Shown in pieces: positions 17,588 to 26,387 of a stretch of 64,000 nt of DNA; the stretch's first letter is position 1; the number at the start of each line of letters is the position of its first letter. The position numbers and the translations under genes are program-made. The notes under the pieces are model-generated. The model was not told where the DNA came from and ran no database searches. It was given only the letters and a program-made list of their open reading frames with translations. This stretch comes from DAOUJI01 sp965237875 (GTDB taxonomy: Bacteria > Chloroflexota > Dehalococcoidia > Lucifugimonadales > JAGWBF01). The DNA lies in assembly GCA_965237875.1 (NCBI GenBank), contig CBDEGP010000001.1:62001-126000 (forward strand), written 5' to 3'.

Positions 17588-17893
17588 ATGAGCTTCTACG
17601 TGTACATTCTCAAGTGTTCTGACGGCTCGTTCGACACGGGACACACAGATAATCTTGAGGCCAGAATAGCGGCTCATGGATCGGGAGCCGTCCCAGGCTA
17701 TACGGCTCGTAGGAGACCGGTTGAATTGGTCTTCTCGGAGTCTTTTCCCACCAGAGTGGATGCTCTCGAGAGGGAACGGCAGATCAAACGTTGGTCCCGC
17801 CTAAAGAAAGATGCATTGATTCGACGTGATTGGGCAAGGTTACAAGCGCTGGCCCATGGTGGTTCGACAAGCTCACCACGAACGGAGAAATGA
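17588..17893 (+). CDS. GIY-YIG domain protein (UPF0213-like)
   Basis: A 101-residue small GIY-YIG protein. YVYILKCSDGSFDTGHTDNL matches the family start, but the usual GSYYTG is GSFDTG here, so the second Tyr of the motif is missing and activity may be lost. ALERERQIKRWSRLKKDALI is the conserved helix with Arg and Glu. The last dozen codons (HGGSTSSPRTEK) are encoded by a dispersed TTCGACAAGCTCACCACGAA repeat, which supplies the stop codon. Confidence 0.75.
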   Translation: MSFYVYILKCSDGSFDTGHTDNLEARIAAHGSGAVPGYTARRRPVELVFSESFPTRVDALERERQIKRWSRLKKDALIRRDWARLQALAHGGSTSSPRTEK

Positions 17894-17970
17894 ACTCCAC
17901 CACGAGCGGAGAAGTGATCCCTGAACTTCATCCCGTTCGCCCTGAGCTTGTCGAAGGGTTCATGGACCGC
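17859..17970. repeat. two inverted copies of the TTCGACAAGCTCA repeat between convergent genes
   Basis: Copy 1 (17859-17886) reads GGTGGTTCGACAAGCTCACC and on; copy 2 (17932-17970) is in the opposite orientation (CGCCCTGAGCTTGTCGAAGG). Copy 1 overlaps the 3' end of the GIY-YIG gene and copy 2 the 3' end of the minus-strand gene at 17960. Related copies are at 15930, 49974, 51329 and 56024. Confidence 0.75.
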
Positions 17971-18994
17971 CCAGTCCGCCTTGGGCGCCGCCAAGTCCTC
18001 CCTGCCTGCCGAATCCGCCTCCAGTAGGCAAGCCAATGCCCTCGGGGAGGACGATGACGCTGCTGGCTTGCATCGAGCCGTCGTCGCTGGGCTCGACTGA
18101 AACCATCACTTGAAGACCGGACGTGAGGTCGTCCAGCGTTCCTTGGGTTTCGGCGAAGACGGTGACAGCGGTGTCGTCCCCCACCGAGGCCTGAAGAGGC
18201 CCTACAGACGTGTTGACAACCAGGACTCCGCCCTCCAGGGACTCTATGACGCCTGTCAGCCCGCCGCCCGTTGCCGCCCCGCGAAACAGTCCGCCGCCTG
18301 TGGCGGGACGGGCGGCGGCTCCTGTGGATTGGCCTCGTTCAGCGAACCTCTGGCGCAATTCCGCCTGTTGCTGGGGGTTTGCCCCGCCGGCGAATCGGCC
18401 TCCTATGGGGAAAGTCGCCCCTTCAGGGAGGACGGTGACGCTGCTGGCTTTCATCGAACCGTCCTCGTTGGGCTCCACCGCAAGCGTCACGTGAAGGCCG
18501 GCCGTGAGGTCGTTCAGCGTCCCCTCCTCTTCAGAGATGACGGTGACAGCGGTGTCGTCCCCCACCGCGGCCTGAAGGGGCCCTATAGGGGTGTCCAAGG
18601 TCAGGACGCCCTCCTCCACGGACTCGACGACTCCTGGCAGCGGCCCATCGAGTCCGGCGCCGCCGAGCAGACCCGCGCCGCCGGCGGGGCCAGCGGCGCC
18701 TGTAATGGGTTGACCCTGCAAAGCGAACTGCTGGCGCAATCTCCCAAGTTCTGCCTCCAGTTCTTGAGGGTCCATGTCGCCGATTTGCGTCCCTTGCCCC
18801 AGCAGTTGGAGGCGCGCCAAGTCAGGCGCTCCGCCTCCTAGACTGGCGCCCGGCGGAGGGAGCGCGGCGGGGGACATTGTGAGGTTGTTGTTGTCGTCGT
18901 CTCCCGGAGGCAGGACCACGATTAGAATGCCGCCCAAGCCTCCGCCAAGGAGCAGCGCCGCTATGACCAGCAGGAAGAACGCCTTATTGGTCAC
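17960..18994 (-). CDS. membrane-anchored protein with two DUF5666-like repeats
   Basis: 344 residues with an N-terminal membrane anchor (AFFLLVIAALLLGGGLGGIL) and an extracytoplasmic body. Two homologous blocks of about 75 residues are readable: GVVESVEEGVLTLDTPIGPL...SVTVLPEG and GVIESLEGGVLVVNTSVGPL...SVIVLPEG. Each resembles the OB-like DUF5666 fold. A Gly-rich linker joins them, and the C-terminal LGGAQGGLGGP lies in repeat DNA. It begins 21 bp after the permease gene and ends the MacAB-like operon, so it may be a cell-envelope accessory of the exporter. The function is not established. Confidence 0.7.
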   Translation of the reverse strand: MTNKAFFLLVIAALLLGGGLGGILIVVLPPGDDDNNNLTMSPAALPPPGASLGGGAPDLARLQLLGQGTQIGDMDPQELEAELGRLRQQFALQGQPITGAAGPAGGAGLLGGAGLDGPLPGVVESVEEGVLTLDTPIGPLQAAVGDDTAVTVISEEEGTLNDLTAGLHVTLAVEPNEDGSMKASSVTVLPEGATFPIGGRFAGGANPQQQAELRQRFAERGQSTGAAARPATGGGLFRGAATGGGLTGVIESLEGGVLVVNTSVGPLQASVGDDTAVTVFAETQGTLDDLTSGLQVMVSVEPSDDGSMQASSVIVLPEGIGLPTGGGFGRQGGLGGAQGGLGGP

Positions 18995-19015
18995 GTCTTT
19001 CCTCTCCTGTAAGCC

Positions 19016-20236
19016 TTACTCGTATCTCAGAGCCTCTATGGGATGAAGCCTTGCGGCCCGCATGGCAGGGTAGATGCCGAAGAAGAGGCCTATGGCGGCG
19101 GACACTATCAAAGCCAGGACTGGGATGTCTCCGCTGGTGACGGTCTCGAAAGCCTGGTTCCCCAACGTAACGCCGTCCAGCACGTTGGACAGGACCAGCC
19201 CCAGAAGGACCCCCACCCCGCCTCCGCCTATGCTGAGTATGGTGGCCTCCGACATGAACTGGAACAGGATGTCCCGACGTTTTGCGCCAACGGCCTTTCG
19301 TATGCCTATCTCCCTCGTGCGCTCGGTCACCGAGACCAGCATGATGTTCATGATTCCGATGCCGCCCACCAGCAGGGATATTCCGGCGATTGCGCCCAGG
19401 AATACGACGAAAGTCTCCGTGGTCTCTTCCAGGGTTTCGATGATTTCCTGCTGGCTGACGATGTTGAAGTCGCTCTCCCCCGTAATTCTGTGGCGCAGCC
19501 GGATGACGGTCTCGATCTGCCTCGTCGCCTCGTCCATTGATTCGGCGTCCGTGACCTGCGCGGTTATGGTCTGGACGGCGACGCCGCCCTGGGGCGTACG
19601 CTGGGAGCTGAGCCGGTAGTAAGCCGTGGTGATAGGGACCAACACCTGGTAGTCCTGGCTCCCCAGGGACGTTCCTCCCTGGCCTTCCAGGACGCCTATG
19701 ACCCTGAACTGCCGGCCGTTGATGCGTATGGCTTGGCCCACGGGGTCTCTGAGACCGAACAGGTCCTGCGCCGTTTGGGAACCCAGGACCGCCACCGTTG
19801 ACCGGTTGTCTAAATGCGGCTGTGAGATGAACTGGCCCGAGGCGACCGGGGACAGCCGCACCGATTCATAGCTGGGGGTTACTCCAACGATCTGGCTGCC
19901 GGTGTTCAGCCTGCCGTACACGATCTGGCCGAACGTGTTGACCTCAGGGGAAACCGCGGCCACCGCCGGAGCGAAAACGGGGTCCAAGAGAGCGTCGGCG
20001 TCCTCGAGAGTAAGGGCTGAAACGCCGTCTATGGTGAAGGGGGGACTGACAAAGAGGAGGTTCGACCCCAAAGACTCGATTCTGGACGTGATTTGTTCCT
20101 GTGCGCCTCGCCCGATGGCCATCAACGTGATGAAGGCGGCCACGCCTATTACGATGCCCAGCAGGGTCAACCCCGCCCTGAGCTTGTTGGCGCCCAGGGA
20201 AATTAGGGCCGTGGCGATTATGGTGAGGGGAGTCAC
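19016..20236 (-). CDS. ABC transporter permease, MacB/FtsX type
   Basis: 406 residues: a first membrane helix near residue 20 (LTLLGIVIGVAAFITLMAIG), a large extracytoplasmic MacB_PCD domain, and an FtsX domain with three helices at the end (FLGAIAGISLLVGGIGIMNI; LSIGGGGVGVLLGLVLSNVL; LALIVSAAIGLFFGIYPAMR). The motif VSVTERTREIGIRKAVGAKR couples to the ATPase. The ATG overlaps the ATPase stop by 4 bp. It forms an exporter or mechanotransmission complex with the two upstream genes. Confidence 0.92.
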   Translation of the reverse strand: MTPLTIIATALISLGANKLRAGLTLLGIVIGVAAFITLMAIGRGAQEQITSRIESLGSNLLFVSPPFTIDGVSALTLEDADALLDPVFAPAVAAVSPEVNTFGQIVYGRLNTGSQIVGVTPSYESVRLSPVASGQFISQPHLDNRSTVAVLGSQTAQDLFGLRDPVGQAIRINGRQFRVIGVLEGQGGTSLGSQDYQVLVPITTAYYRLSSQRTPQGGVAVQTITAQVTDAESMDEATRQIETVIRLRHRITGESDFNIVSQQEIIETLEETTETFVVFLGAIAGISLLVGGIGIMNIMLVSVTERTREIGIRKAVGAKRRDILFQFMSEATILSIGGGGVGVLLGLVLSNVLDGVTLGNQAFETVTSGDIPVLALIVSAAIGLFFGIYPAMRAARLHPIEALRYE

Positions 20237-20937
20237 GGCGCCGCTTCCCCGGGGCTGCGGGAGACAGCGGTCCTCTCGTCGCTCACCACGAGGCCGTCCA
20301 GCATGGAGATGACCCTGTCAGTCTGGGACGCGATTTCGGGCTCGTGGGTGACGATTATCACCGTCTGGCCCTCGCTGCGGTTCAGCGTGTGTAGGATGTC
20401 GATGATCTCCCGGCTGGACTCGCTGTCCAAGTTGCCGGTGGGCTCGTCGGCCAGAATTATCGGGGGGTTTTTGACCAGGGCCCTGGCGATGCCCACCCGT
20501 TGCTGCTGGCCTCCTGAGAGTTGAGTCGGCTTATGATTCGCCCGGTCCCCCAGCCCCACCCGCGTCAGGGCTTCCAGAGAACGCCGCCTGCGGTTGGGTT
20601 CGGCGCCGTAGAGCAGGGGCAGCTCCACGTTGGCCAATGCCGAGGCGCGGGGCAGCAGATTGTAGGTCTGGAACACGAAGCCTATCTTCTTGTTGCGGAT
20701 GGCGGCCAGCCGGTCGTCCCCCAGGAGGCCCACCTCCTCGTCCTCGATGAAGCAGCGGCCGGAGGTGGGGACATCCAGGCATCCGATCAGGTTCATCAAG
20801 GTAGACTTCCCCGACCCCGACGGCCCCATGACGGCCACCATCTCCCCTGCCTGGATGGCCAGGGACACGCCCCTTAGAGCGGCAACCTCCACGGCGCCCA
20901 TGGAGTAGACCTTGGTGACCTCCTCGAGACGGATCAC
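20233..20937 (-). CDS. ABC transporter ATP-binding protein, MacB/LolD type
   Basis: 234 residues. Walker A is GPSGSGKST near residue 40, the signature is LSGGQQQRVGIARALV, Walker B is IILADEPTGNLD, and the switch His is in IIVTHEPEIA. EVGLLGDDRLAAIRNKKIGF is the segment typical of this subfamily. Start and stop overlap the neighbours by 4 bp on each side, so the three genes are translationally coupled. Confidence 0.95.
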   Translation of the reverse strand: MIRLEEVTKVYSMGAVEVAALRGVSLAIQAGEMVAVMGPSGSGKSTLMNLIGCLDVPTSGRCFIEDEEVGLLGDDRLAAIRNKKIGFVFQTYNLLPRASALANVELPLLYGAEPNRRRRSLEALTRVGLGDRANHKPTQLSGGQQQRVGIARALVKNPPIILADEPTGNLDSESSREIIDILHTLNRSEGQTVIIVTHEPEIASQTDRVISMLDGLVVSDERTAVSRSPGEAAP

Positions 20938-23168
20938 GGGCGTCCTCCTCCGCCAACCGACCTGCGGAGTCCGCCGAAACTGGCGAAACCTCCTCCTGGA
21001 CCGCCTCCAAAGAAGCCGAAGCCGGACGTTCCTCCGCCTTCCATGACGACAAGCTCGCCCTCGTCCAGCCCCTCCTCCACCACGACCCAGAAGTCGTCGC
21101 TGGCGCCTGTGGCGACGGGTTTCTCAACCAGGGCGTCGTTCTCGAAGACGAGTGTCGTGGGTTGATCGAAGCTCCCCCTAAGCGCTTGCAGCGGGATGAG
21201 CAGCACGTTGGGTTCCGAGCTCAGGACCAGTTGGGCGACTGCGGTGAGCCCTTCACGGACAGTGATTCCCTGGGGCGCCTCCACCCGTATGCGCACCTGA
21301 TAGGTCACAATGCCCTGTTGGTTGTCGGCCGTGGGAGCTATGTAGGAGACCGTCCCCGGCAGGAACTGGCCCGGCAGGGCGTCCATCATGACGTTGGCCG
21401 TGGCGCCAATCCGGACGGACAGCACGTCGATCTCGTCCACTGCGCCGTCCGCCTCGACCACGGTGGGGTCTACGACGGTCATTATCGCCGTGTTGGAGTT
21501 TACGTTCCCGCCCGGTTCAACGTTGATCTCCGTCACCACGCCGCTGATGGGGGACGTGAGGACCGTTCCTTGGAGACGCTGTTGGGCCGCTTCCAAGTCC
21601 AACTCGGCGGCAGCCAATTCGGTTTCTCTCAGGGCTACGAGCAGAGGGTCCGGGCCGTCGGTCTTCATAGTTGCGAGGGACTCCTCCGCATCGTACAGTT
21701 TGGCGAGGGACAGTTCGACATCCTCCAGACCGGCCAGGACTTCCGCCGTCAACGACTCGCTCATGGCGTCGATGGGAAGCATGGCCGGGTTGATGCCTTC
21801 GCCCGTGCTCAGGTCGGCGCCCCTGTCCTCAAGGGCCAGGGCGAGAGCCTCCCGTTCTGAGAGCTCGGCCAGTTCGGACTCCGCTTGGCGAAGGCTCGTC
21901 TCGGCCAGCGCCAACTCCTTCCGCTTGCTCTCCAGGGCCAGGGAGTCGGGGGTCACTAGAAGGTCCCCAAGCTTATCCGTGGCTTGCCTCAGAGCCTCTT
22001 CGGCCTTGGCTACAGAGTTTTCGGAGTTGGATACGGGCTTGTCGGCCTGAGTTTTCACCGTGTCCAGGTCCGATCGGGATGATTCGAGCTTTTCCCAGCT
22101 GTCCGACAACTCGGCTTGGATGCATAAAACCGTGTCGTCGGCGGGAGCCGTGGCGCACGTTGGCTGAATGTCGTAGGGAGACAGGTTGGTCCACGCGTAG
22201 ATGACGCCTTCGTTCCAGGGAGTGTCCGGGTCGTCGGGGGGCGGACCCTGGGACAAGAACCCTCTTCTGATGTCTGTGAACCTTGCCGACGGGTCGAAAA
22301 GGGTCTCCAGGGACACTCTCCACTGGGCCAGCAAAGCGTCGGGGTCCATCTCGGCGTCCACCAGAGCAGGGTCAACGCCCAGCCACTTAATGAATAACTG
22401 CGCATAGTCCTCCCGGAAAGGCTCGATGGCGTCCTCAGCGGCGGCGATTTTTCCGTTCCATTCGTCCATCGCCAACGAATGGTCACGGCGGGCGTCGTCC
22501 AGGGTGAACTGGGCCGACTGGACCTGGAATAGCAGCGCGTCGATGTCATCCTGTTCGGGTCCGTCCGTCAGCGAGTCGAGGGCTTCCTGGACGGAGTCAA
22601 TCTCCAGCTTGGCTTTGGCCACGGCTGATTCGGCCTGGGCGAACTGATGCGCAGTGGGAGGACTGAGAAGCTCCAGCAGCTTGTCCCGGCTGTTCAGGAC
22701 GGCCACCCTGGCGTTGGCCGTCTTGAGATCGGCCTCGGCGATTTCCAGGGGGCTGGGGGGAATGAAGACGTTGTCAAGGGCCTCCCTTGCCGTTTCCAAG
22801 TCTATGCGTGCCTGGGCCATCGCCCTCTCCAAAGAGGCCACACTGGTCCGGTCCAAGGCGGCCAGGCGCTGTCCGGCGGCCACCGCCTGCCCTTCTTCCA
22901 CTTCCAGGTCTCCCAGCGTTCCTTGGATGTCGAACCGGACGGACGCGGTGTTGGGGAACACCAGGCTTCCGTTGATGGAGATGGACGTGATCAGGTCGTC
23001 GCGCACTACGGGGACAAGCCTCTGGTCTTCGGCCAAGCGTGCTTCGTCCGGGCCTGCGACGAACATGTATATTCCATACGTCCCCCCTGCGGCCCCTGCG
23101 AAAACGACCAGCAAAACCAGCCATTGCCAGGGCTTCAAGAGCTTCAGCGGTCCGAATAGTCCAGTCAT
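20934..23168 (-). CDS. periplasmic adaptor (HlyD/MacA-like) of unusual length
   Basis: 744 residues, nearly twice a usual MacA. A membrane helix (PWQWLVLLVVFAGAAGGTYG) leads into a split biotinyl-lipoyl domain (GTLGDLEVEEGQAVAAGQRL near 95-115 and VLTSPISGVVTEINVEPGGN near 545). Between them lie about 430 residues rich in Glu, Ala, Leu and Lys, a long coiled-coil hairpin with an inserted Pro/Trp-containing segment near 260-350. The end is the beta-barrel and membrane-proximal part. It exports a substrate, or spans a thick envelope, together with the ABC pair downstream. It is the first gene of the operon, divergent from the monooxygenase at 23301. Confidence 0.85.
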   Translation of the reverse strand: MTGLFGPLKLLKPWQWLVLLVVFAGAAGGTYGIYMFVAGPDEARLAEDQRLVPVVRDDLITSISINGSLVFPNTASVRFDIQGTLGDLEVEEGQAVAAGQRLAALDRTSVASLERAMAQARIDLETAREALDNVFIPPSPLEIAEADLKTANARVAVLNSRDKLLELLSPPTAHQFAQAESAVAKAKLEIDSVQEALDSLTDGPEQDDIDALLFQVQSAQFTLDDARRDHSLAMDEWNGKIAAAEDAIEPFREDYAQLFIKWLGVDPALVDAEMDPDALLAQWRVSLETLFDPSARFTDIRRGFLSQGPPPDDPDTPWNEGVIYAWTNLSPYDIQPTCATAPADDTVLCIQAELSDSWEKLESSRSDLDTVKTQADKPVSNSENSVAKAEEALRQATDKLGDLLVTPDSLALESKRKELALAETSLRQAESELAELSEREALALALEDRGADLSTGEGINPAMLPIDAMSESLTAEVLAGLEDVELSLAKLYDAEESLATMKTDGPDPLLVALRETELAAAELDLEAAQQRLQGTVLTSPISGVVTEINVEPGGNVNSNTAIMTVVDPTVVEADGAVDEIDVLSVRIGATANVMMDALPGQFLPGTVSYIAPTADNQQGIVTYQVRIRVEAPQGITVREGLTAVAQLVLSSEPNVLLIPLQALRGSFDQPTTLVFENDALVEKPVATGASDDFWVVVEEGLDEGELVVMEGGGTSGFGFFGGGPGGGFASFGGLRRSVGGGGRP

Positions 23169-23260
23169 GAATCGGTCTCCCTGCGAGGGGGCAGGTTGCT
23201 CATTCGATTATATGGCAAACATGTCAAGATTATATTAAAGTTTTGGCGTCAGACTTGGCC

Positions 23261-23269
23261 TGATATAAT
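23261..23269 (+). promoter_or_regulatory. extended -10 promoter for monooxygenase (2)
   Basis: TGATATAAT is an extended -10 element (TGn plus TATAAT) 31 bp before ATG 23301, in the divergent intergenic region. Confidence 0.55.
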
Positions 23270-23300
23270 CGGCGGGTCAAAAAACGGGCGGAGACGAAGC

Positions 23301-24314
23301 ATGAAAGTCGGACTCTTTCTCACCAACCAGCAGTTCCTGGACAAAGACATGGTGGAGGCCCTGGACGAACAGGTCCGCATGGTGCGCTGCGCCCGGGACA
23401 ACGGTTGGGACTCGCTGTTCTCAGGACAGCACTACTTGAACGAGGGGAACAACCAGCAGCTTCAGCTTGTGCCGTTCCTGGCGCGGCTGCAGGCCGAGGC
23501 CGGGGACATGACCCTGGGGCTGGGCATCCTGCTGCTCAATCTCCACAATCCCGTCTACGTGGCGGAAACCGTGGCCTCTTTGGACGTGATATGCAGGGGA
23601 AACTTCGTGTTCGGCGTTGGGCTGGGCTACCGCGACACGGAGTTCGACGCGTTCGGAGTGCCCAGGGGCAAGCGGGTGGCGCGGTTCGAGGAGTGCCTGG
23701 ATCTGGTGAAGCGGCTATGGACGGAGGACCTGGTGACCCACGAGAGCGAGGTCACCCGGCTGGACGGGGTCCGCATGAACATCCGCCCGGTGCAGAAGCC
23801 CCATCCGCCTATATGGTTCGCGGCCAACAACGACAGGGCCGTCAGACGGGCCGCGCGGCTGGGCGACAACTGGTTCATCAACCCCCACTCCACAACCGCA
23901 ACCATCAAGCGGCAGATGGTCCTGTATCGGGATGAGTTGGACCGCCTGGGCAAGCCCTTTCCCAGGGAACTTCCCTGCATCAAGGAGGTCTTCTGCAGCG
24001 CCAACCGCCGGAGCGCCCTGGAAATGGCCGGCCCCTATCTGGCCGGCAAGTACCGGGACTACGCCGCGTGGGGCCAGGACCAGGCCATGCCGGAGGACGA
24101 GACTTTCGCTCAAGCCTTCGACGACTTGCTGGAAGACCGCTTCATCATAGGCTCACCCGAGGAATGCTACGAGCAACTCCGGCCCTACTGGGAGGAGATC
24201 GGCGTCAACCACCTGGTCGTTCGCACCCACTGGGCGGGAATGCCGGCCGAAACGGCCCTCCACAGCATGGACATGATCTCCCGCGAGCTCCTGCCCGCGC
24301 TCCGGGAGGTGTGA
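23301..24314 (+). CDS. LLM-class flavin-dependent oxidoreductase (2)
   Basis: 337-residue luciferase-like monooxygenase; substrate unknown. MKVGLFLTNQQFLD opens the barrel; GWDSLFSGQHYLNEGN corresponds to the EHH segment of other members but has QHY. LGILLLNLHNPVYVAETVASLDV and GVGLGYRDTEFDAFGV are family signatures, and GSPEECYEQL is the C-terminal motif. ATG 23301 is chosen because the promoter lies just upstream; the open frame extends to 23196. A divergent export operon is on the other side, possibly coincidentally. Confidence 0.88.
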   Translation: MKVGLFLTNQQFLDKDMVEALDEQVRMVRCARDNGWDSLFSGQHYLNEGNNQQLQLVPFLARLQAEAGDMTLGLGILLLNLHNPVYVAETVASLDVICRGNFVFGVGLGYRDTEFDAFGVPRGKRVARFEECLDLVKRLWTEDLVTHESEVTRLDGVRMNIRPVQKPHPPIWFAANNDRAVRRAARLGDNWFINPHSTTATIKRQMVLYRDELDRLGKPFPRELPCIKEVFCSANRRSALEMAGPYLAGKYRDYAAWGQDQAMPEDETFAQAFDDLLEDRFIIGSPEECYEQLRPYWEEIGVNHLVVRTHWAGMPAETALHSMDMISRELLPALREV

Positions 24315-24384
24315 GGCCGGGTCGCCTGGCAGAAGGGCTTCCAGGAAATCGTCTGTTGAGGACTTTTACGTTGAGTGTTATAAT

Positions 24385-24401
24385 GTTACTTATAGAGTAA
24401 C
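24385..24401 (+). promoter_or_regulatory. operator overlapping the higBA promoter
   Basis: An inverted repeat GTTACT-TATAG-AGTAAC begins inside a -10-like TATAAT (24379-24384 region, TTATAATG) and ends 18 bp before the toxin start. This position suits autorepression by the HTH antitoxin. Confidence 0.55.
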
Positions 24402-24419
24402 GAAAATGGAGTGCAATGG

Positions 24420-24755
24420 GTGGACATCGCCTTCCGGACCCGGAGGCTCGAACGAATCTTCAATTCGGAAAAAGAAATCCAAAGAACTTACGGCGACCGC
24501 ATGGCCCGGACAATCAAACTGCGCCTTGCCGTGGTCGAAGCCGCCGATACGTTGGCAGAAACAGCGGACCGTCCGGCGTTGCGGCTGCACCAACTTATCG
24601 GCGAACGCACGGGACAGTTTGCGGTTGACCTTGTCCACCCCCGCCGTCTGGTTTTCAAGCCCAATCATGACCCTGTTCGCCTGAAAGATGATGGAGGAAT
24701 CGACACAACCCAAGTGACTTCAATCACGATCGTGGAAGTGGTTGACTATCACTGA
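24420..24755 (+). CDS. higB: HigB-like toxin (RelE superfamily, plasmid maintenance killer)
   Basis: Likely ribosome-dependent mRNA interferase, about 111 residues. DIAFRTRRLERIFNSEKEIQ is the HigB start; LRLHQLIGERTGQFAVDLVH and the C-terminal ITIVEVVDYH fit the family. GTG 24420 (VDIAFRT) is favoured, with GGAG eight bases upstream; GTG 24411 is the alternative. It is 14 bp upstream of the antitoxin gene. Confidence 0.8.
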   Translation: MDIAFRTRRLERIFNSEKEIQRTYGDRMARTIKLRLAVVEAADTLAETADRPALRLHQLIGERTGQFAVDLVHPRRLVFKPNHDPVRLKDDGGIDTTQVTSITIVEVVDYH

Positions 24756-24769
24756 GGGAGGCCAAGGAA

Positions 24770-25879
24770 ATGGCTACAGAAGTGAATCAATACCGCCCGG
24801 ACTACGCCGTTCCGCCTGGATGGGTCTTGGAAGAAGAACTTAAAGCCAAGGGCATGTCGCAGGCTGAGTTAGCCCGGCGGTGTGGGCGCTCGGCCAAGCT
24901 CATCAGCGACATAATCGGCGGGAAAGCCCCCATCGAACCGGAAACGGCAATTCAGTTCGACCGAGTGCTGGGAGGCGGTCCTGATATTTGGCTTCGCATG
25001 GAGTCCACTTACCGCCTCCGGCTGGCCCAGCAGTTGGAGGCTGAAAAAGCGGCGGAATCCGCAGCGTGGGCGAAGACGTTTCCGACTAAAGAATTGGCAG
25101 CCAGGAATTTAATTGTCAAACCTTCGTCGGCTGCGGACGCCGTGACTAAATTGTTGTCCTTCTTTGGCGTTGCGTTGGTCGATGCCTGGCGGGTCAAGTA
25201 TGGCTCAGCCCACGTTGCCTATCGACACTCGCCCAGCTTTGAAAGCGATGACGCGGCGCTGTCAACCTGGATTCGGCTCGGAGAGATTGAGGCGGAAGGC
25301 GCCAGGTGCCCTGATTACAACGAGGCGGCATTCAAGCGCGCTCTGAGGGGAATTCGCTCACTGACCCAAATGGGGACAATCCAGGCCTTAACGGACGCGC
25401 AAAATCTCTGCAATCAGTCTGGGGTAGTCTTGTCAGTCGTAAAGCCTCTGCCGAAAACGGCGCTCAGCGGAGCGGCTTGGTGGGTGTCGCCCCGTAAGGC
25501 TGTGATTCAGCTGAGCGCCCGCCACATGACGGACGACCACTTATGGTTCAGCTTGTTTCACGAGGCGGCGCACCTCCTATTGCACAGCAAAAAGGATGTT
25601 TTCATCGACGTGGCCAATGACAAAGGGACCAAAAACCGCATCACGGAGGCCGACGCTGAAGCGGACGCTTGGGCGGCTGATTTCCTCGTGCCGCGAACCG
25701 ATTGGGAGCAGTTCGTCGCGTCGGCGCCCTTTACAGAGTCCGCCGTGCGGCTATTCGCAGAGCGGCAAGGGATAGCCCCCGGCGTGGCAGTCGGCCGTCT
25801 TCAGCATGAAGGCCATCTGGCATGGAACCAACTTAATGGACTGAAAGTACGGCTTCAGTGGGAAAAGGACGCAGGTTGA
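24770..25879 (+). CDS. higA: HigA-type antitoxin: HTH domain fused to an ImmA/IrrE-like metallopeptidase
   Basis: 369 residues. Residues 18-75 are a Cro/C1-type HTH (GMSQAELARRCGRSAKLISD) of the HigA/VapI sort. The C-terminal half is a zinc peptidase domain of the ImmA/IrrE family with HEAAH (264-268) and a downstream TEADAEADAWAADFLVP helix carrying the third ligand. The domain fusion is known among HigA relatives. The protein would neutralise HigB, repress the promoter at 24385, and may cleave a partner. GAGGGAGGCCAAGGAA precedes ATG 24770. Confidence 0.85.
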   Translation: MATEVNQYRPDYAVPPGWVLEEELKAKGMSQAELARRCGRSAKLISDIIGGKAPIEPETAIQFDRVLGGGPDIWLRMESTYRLRLAQQLEAEKAAESAAWAKTFPTKELAARNLIVKPSSAADAVTKLLSFFGVALVDAWRVKYGSAHVAYRHSPSFESDDAALSTWIRLGEIEAEGARCPDYNEAAFKRALRGIRSLTQMGTIQALTDAQNLCNQSGVVLSVVKPLPKTALSGAAWWVSPRKAVIQLSARHMTDDHLWFSLFHEAAHLLLHSKKDVFIDVANDKGTKNRITEADAEADAWAADFLVPRTDWEQFVASAPFTESAVRLFAERQGIAPGVAVGRLQHEGHLAWNQLNGLKVRLQWEKDAG

Positions 25880-26034
25880 CGTGTCTGAATTTTGACAATG
25901 GTCCGCCGAACCCAGGGGCCGCCAGCCCCCGATGGAGGGCCTGGAAACGGCGTAAGGGGGCGGCTCGCGTCATAAGTCTGACGGCCTTGAGACCGTCGAT
26001 TTCTAGACTCCGGCCTCCGCCGGAGACACGGGTA

Positions 26035-26142
26035 TCGAGCCTCGCCGTCGTGTTCAAACCATGCCAACAAATCACCGCTGTCGCGAGTCTGGAAGCCGAA
26101 TTTGCTGATCAGCAGGTCGAAGTCCCGGGCCCGGATGGTCAT
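26035..26142 (-). pseudogene. N-terminal fragment of a small unidentified gene
   Basis: The minus-strand frame from ATG 26142 reads MTIRARDFDLLISKFGFQTR and continues DSGDLLAWFEHDG, which looks like the start of a small HicA-like or similar plasmid-type protein. Coding character then ends in repeat DNA. The identification is weak. Confidence 0.3.
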
Positions 26143-26306
26143 GCTTCGTAGACTAGTTCGGACAATTGGCACGTCCTCCCGCTTACCCGGTCCAGCGGTG
26201 GCCGGAGGGTGTTCCGAGGCAATATGAGAAAGGGAAACGGAGGGCTGTCGGAATGATTGCTGTCCCATATTAGACCTTGCCTTGCATAAGACCGGAACTA
26301 GCCGAT

Positions 26307-26329
26307 ATATTATAGGATCCCTATAATAT
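26307..26329. promoter_or_regulatory. perfect 23-bp palindrome upstream of the Fic pseudogene
   Basis: ATATTATAGG-ATC-CCTATAATAT contains TATAAT on both strands and ends 58 bp before ATG 26388. It is likely an operator-promoter or divergent -10 elements. Confidence 0.55.
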
Positions 26330-26387
26330 GGAGGGTAATAGGGCTCATATTAAAACGTCTCAGACATATAGAGACAACTACAGAAAA

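Larger units (their letters stand above)
25880..26387. other. geneless stretch with a gene remnant and a palindrome
   Basis: No intact gene. It holds a degenerate minus-strand N-terminal fragment (26035-26142), a CTCCGGCGGAGGCCGGAG hairpin (about 26008-26026), and the perfect palindrome at 26307-26329 before the broken Fic gene. Confidence 0.5.

Noticed and set aside
17588..17893. GIY-YIG gene as part of a homing element
   Set aside because: It has the short UPF0213 layout with no intron or intein nearby.
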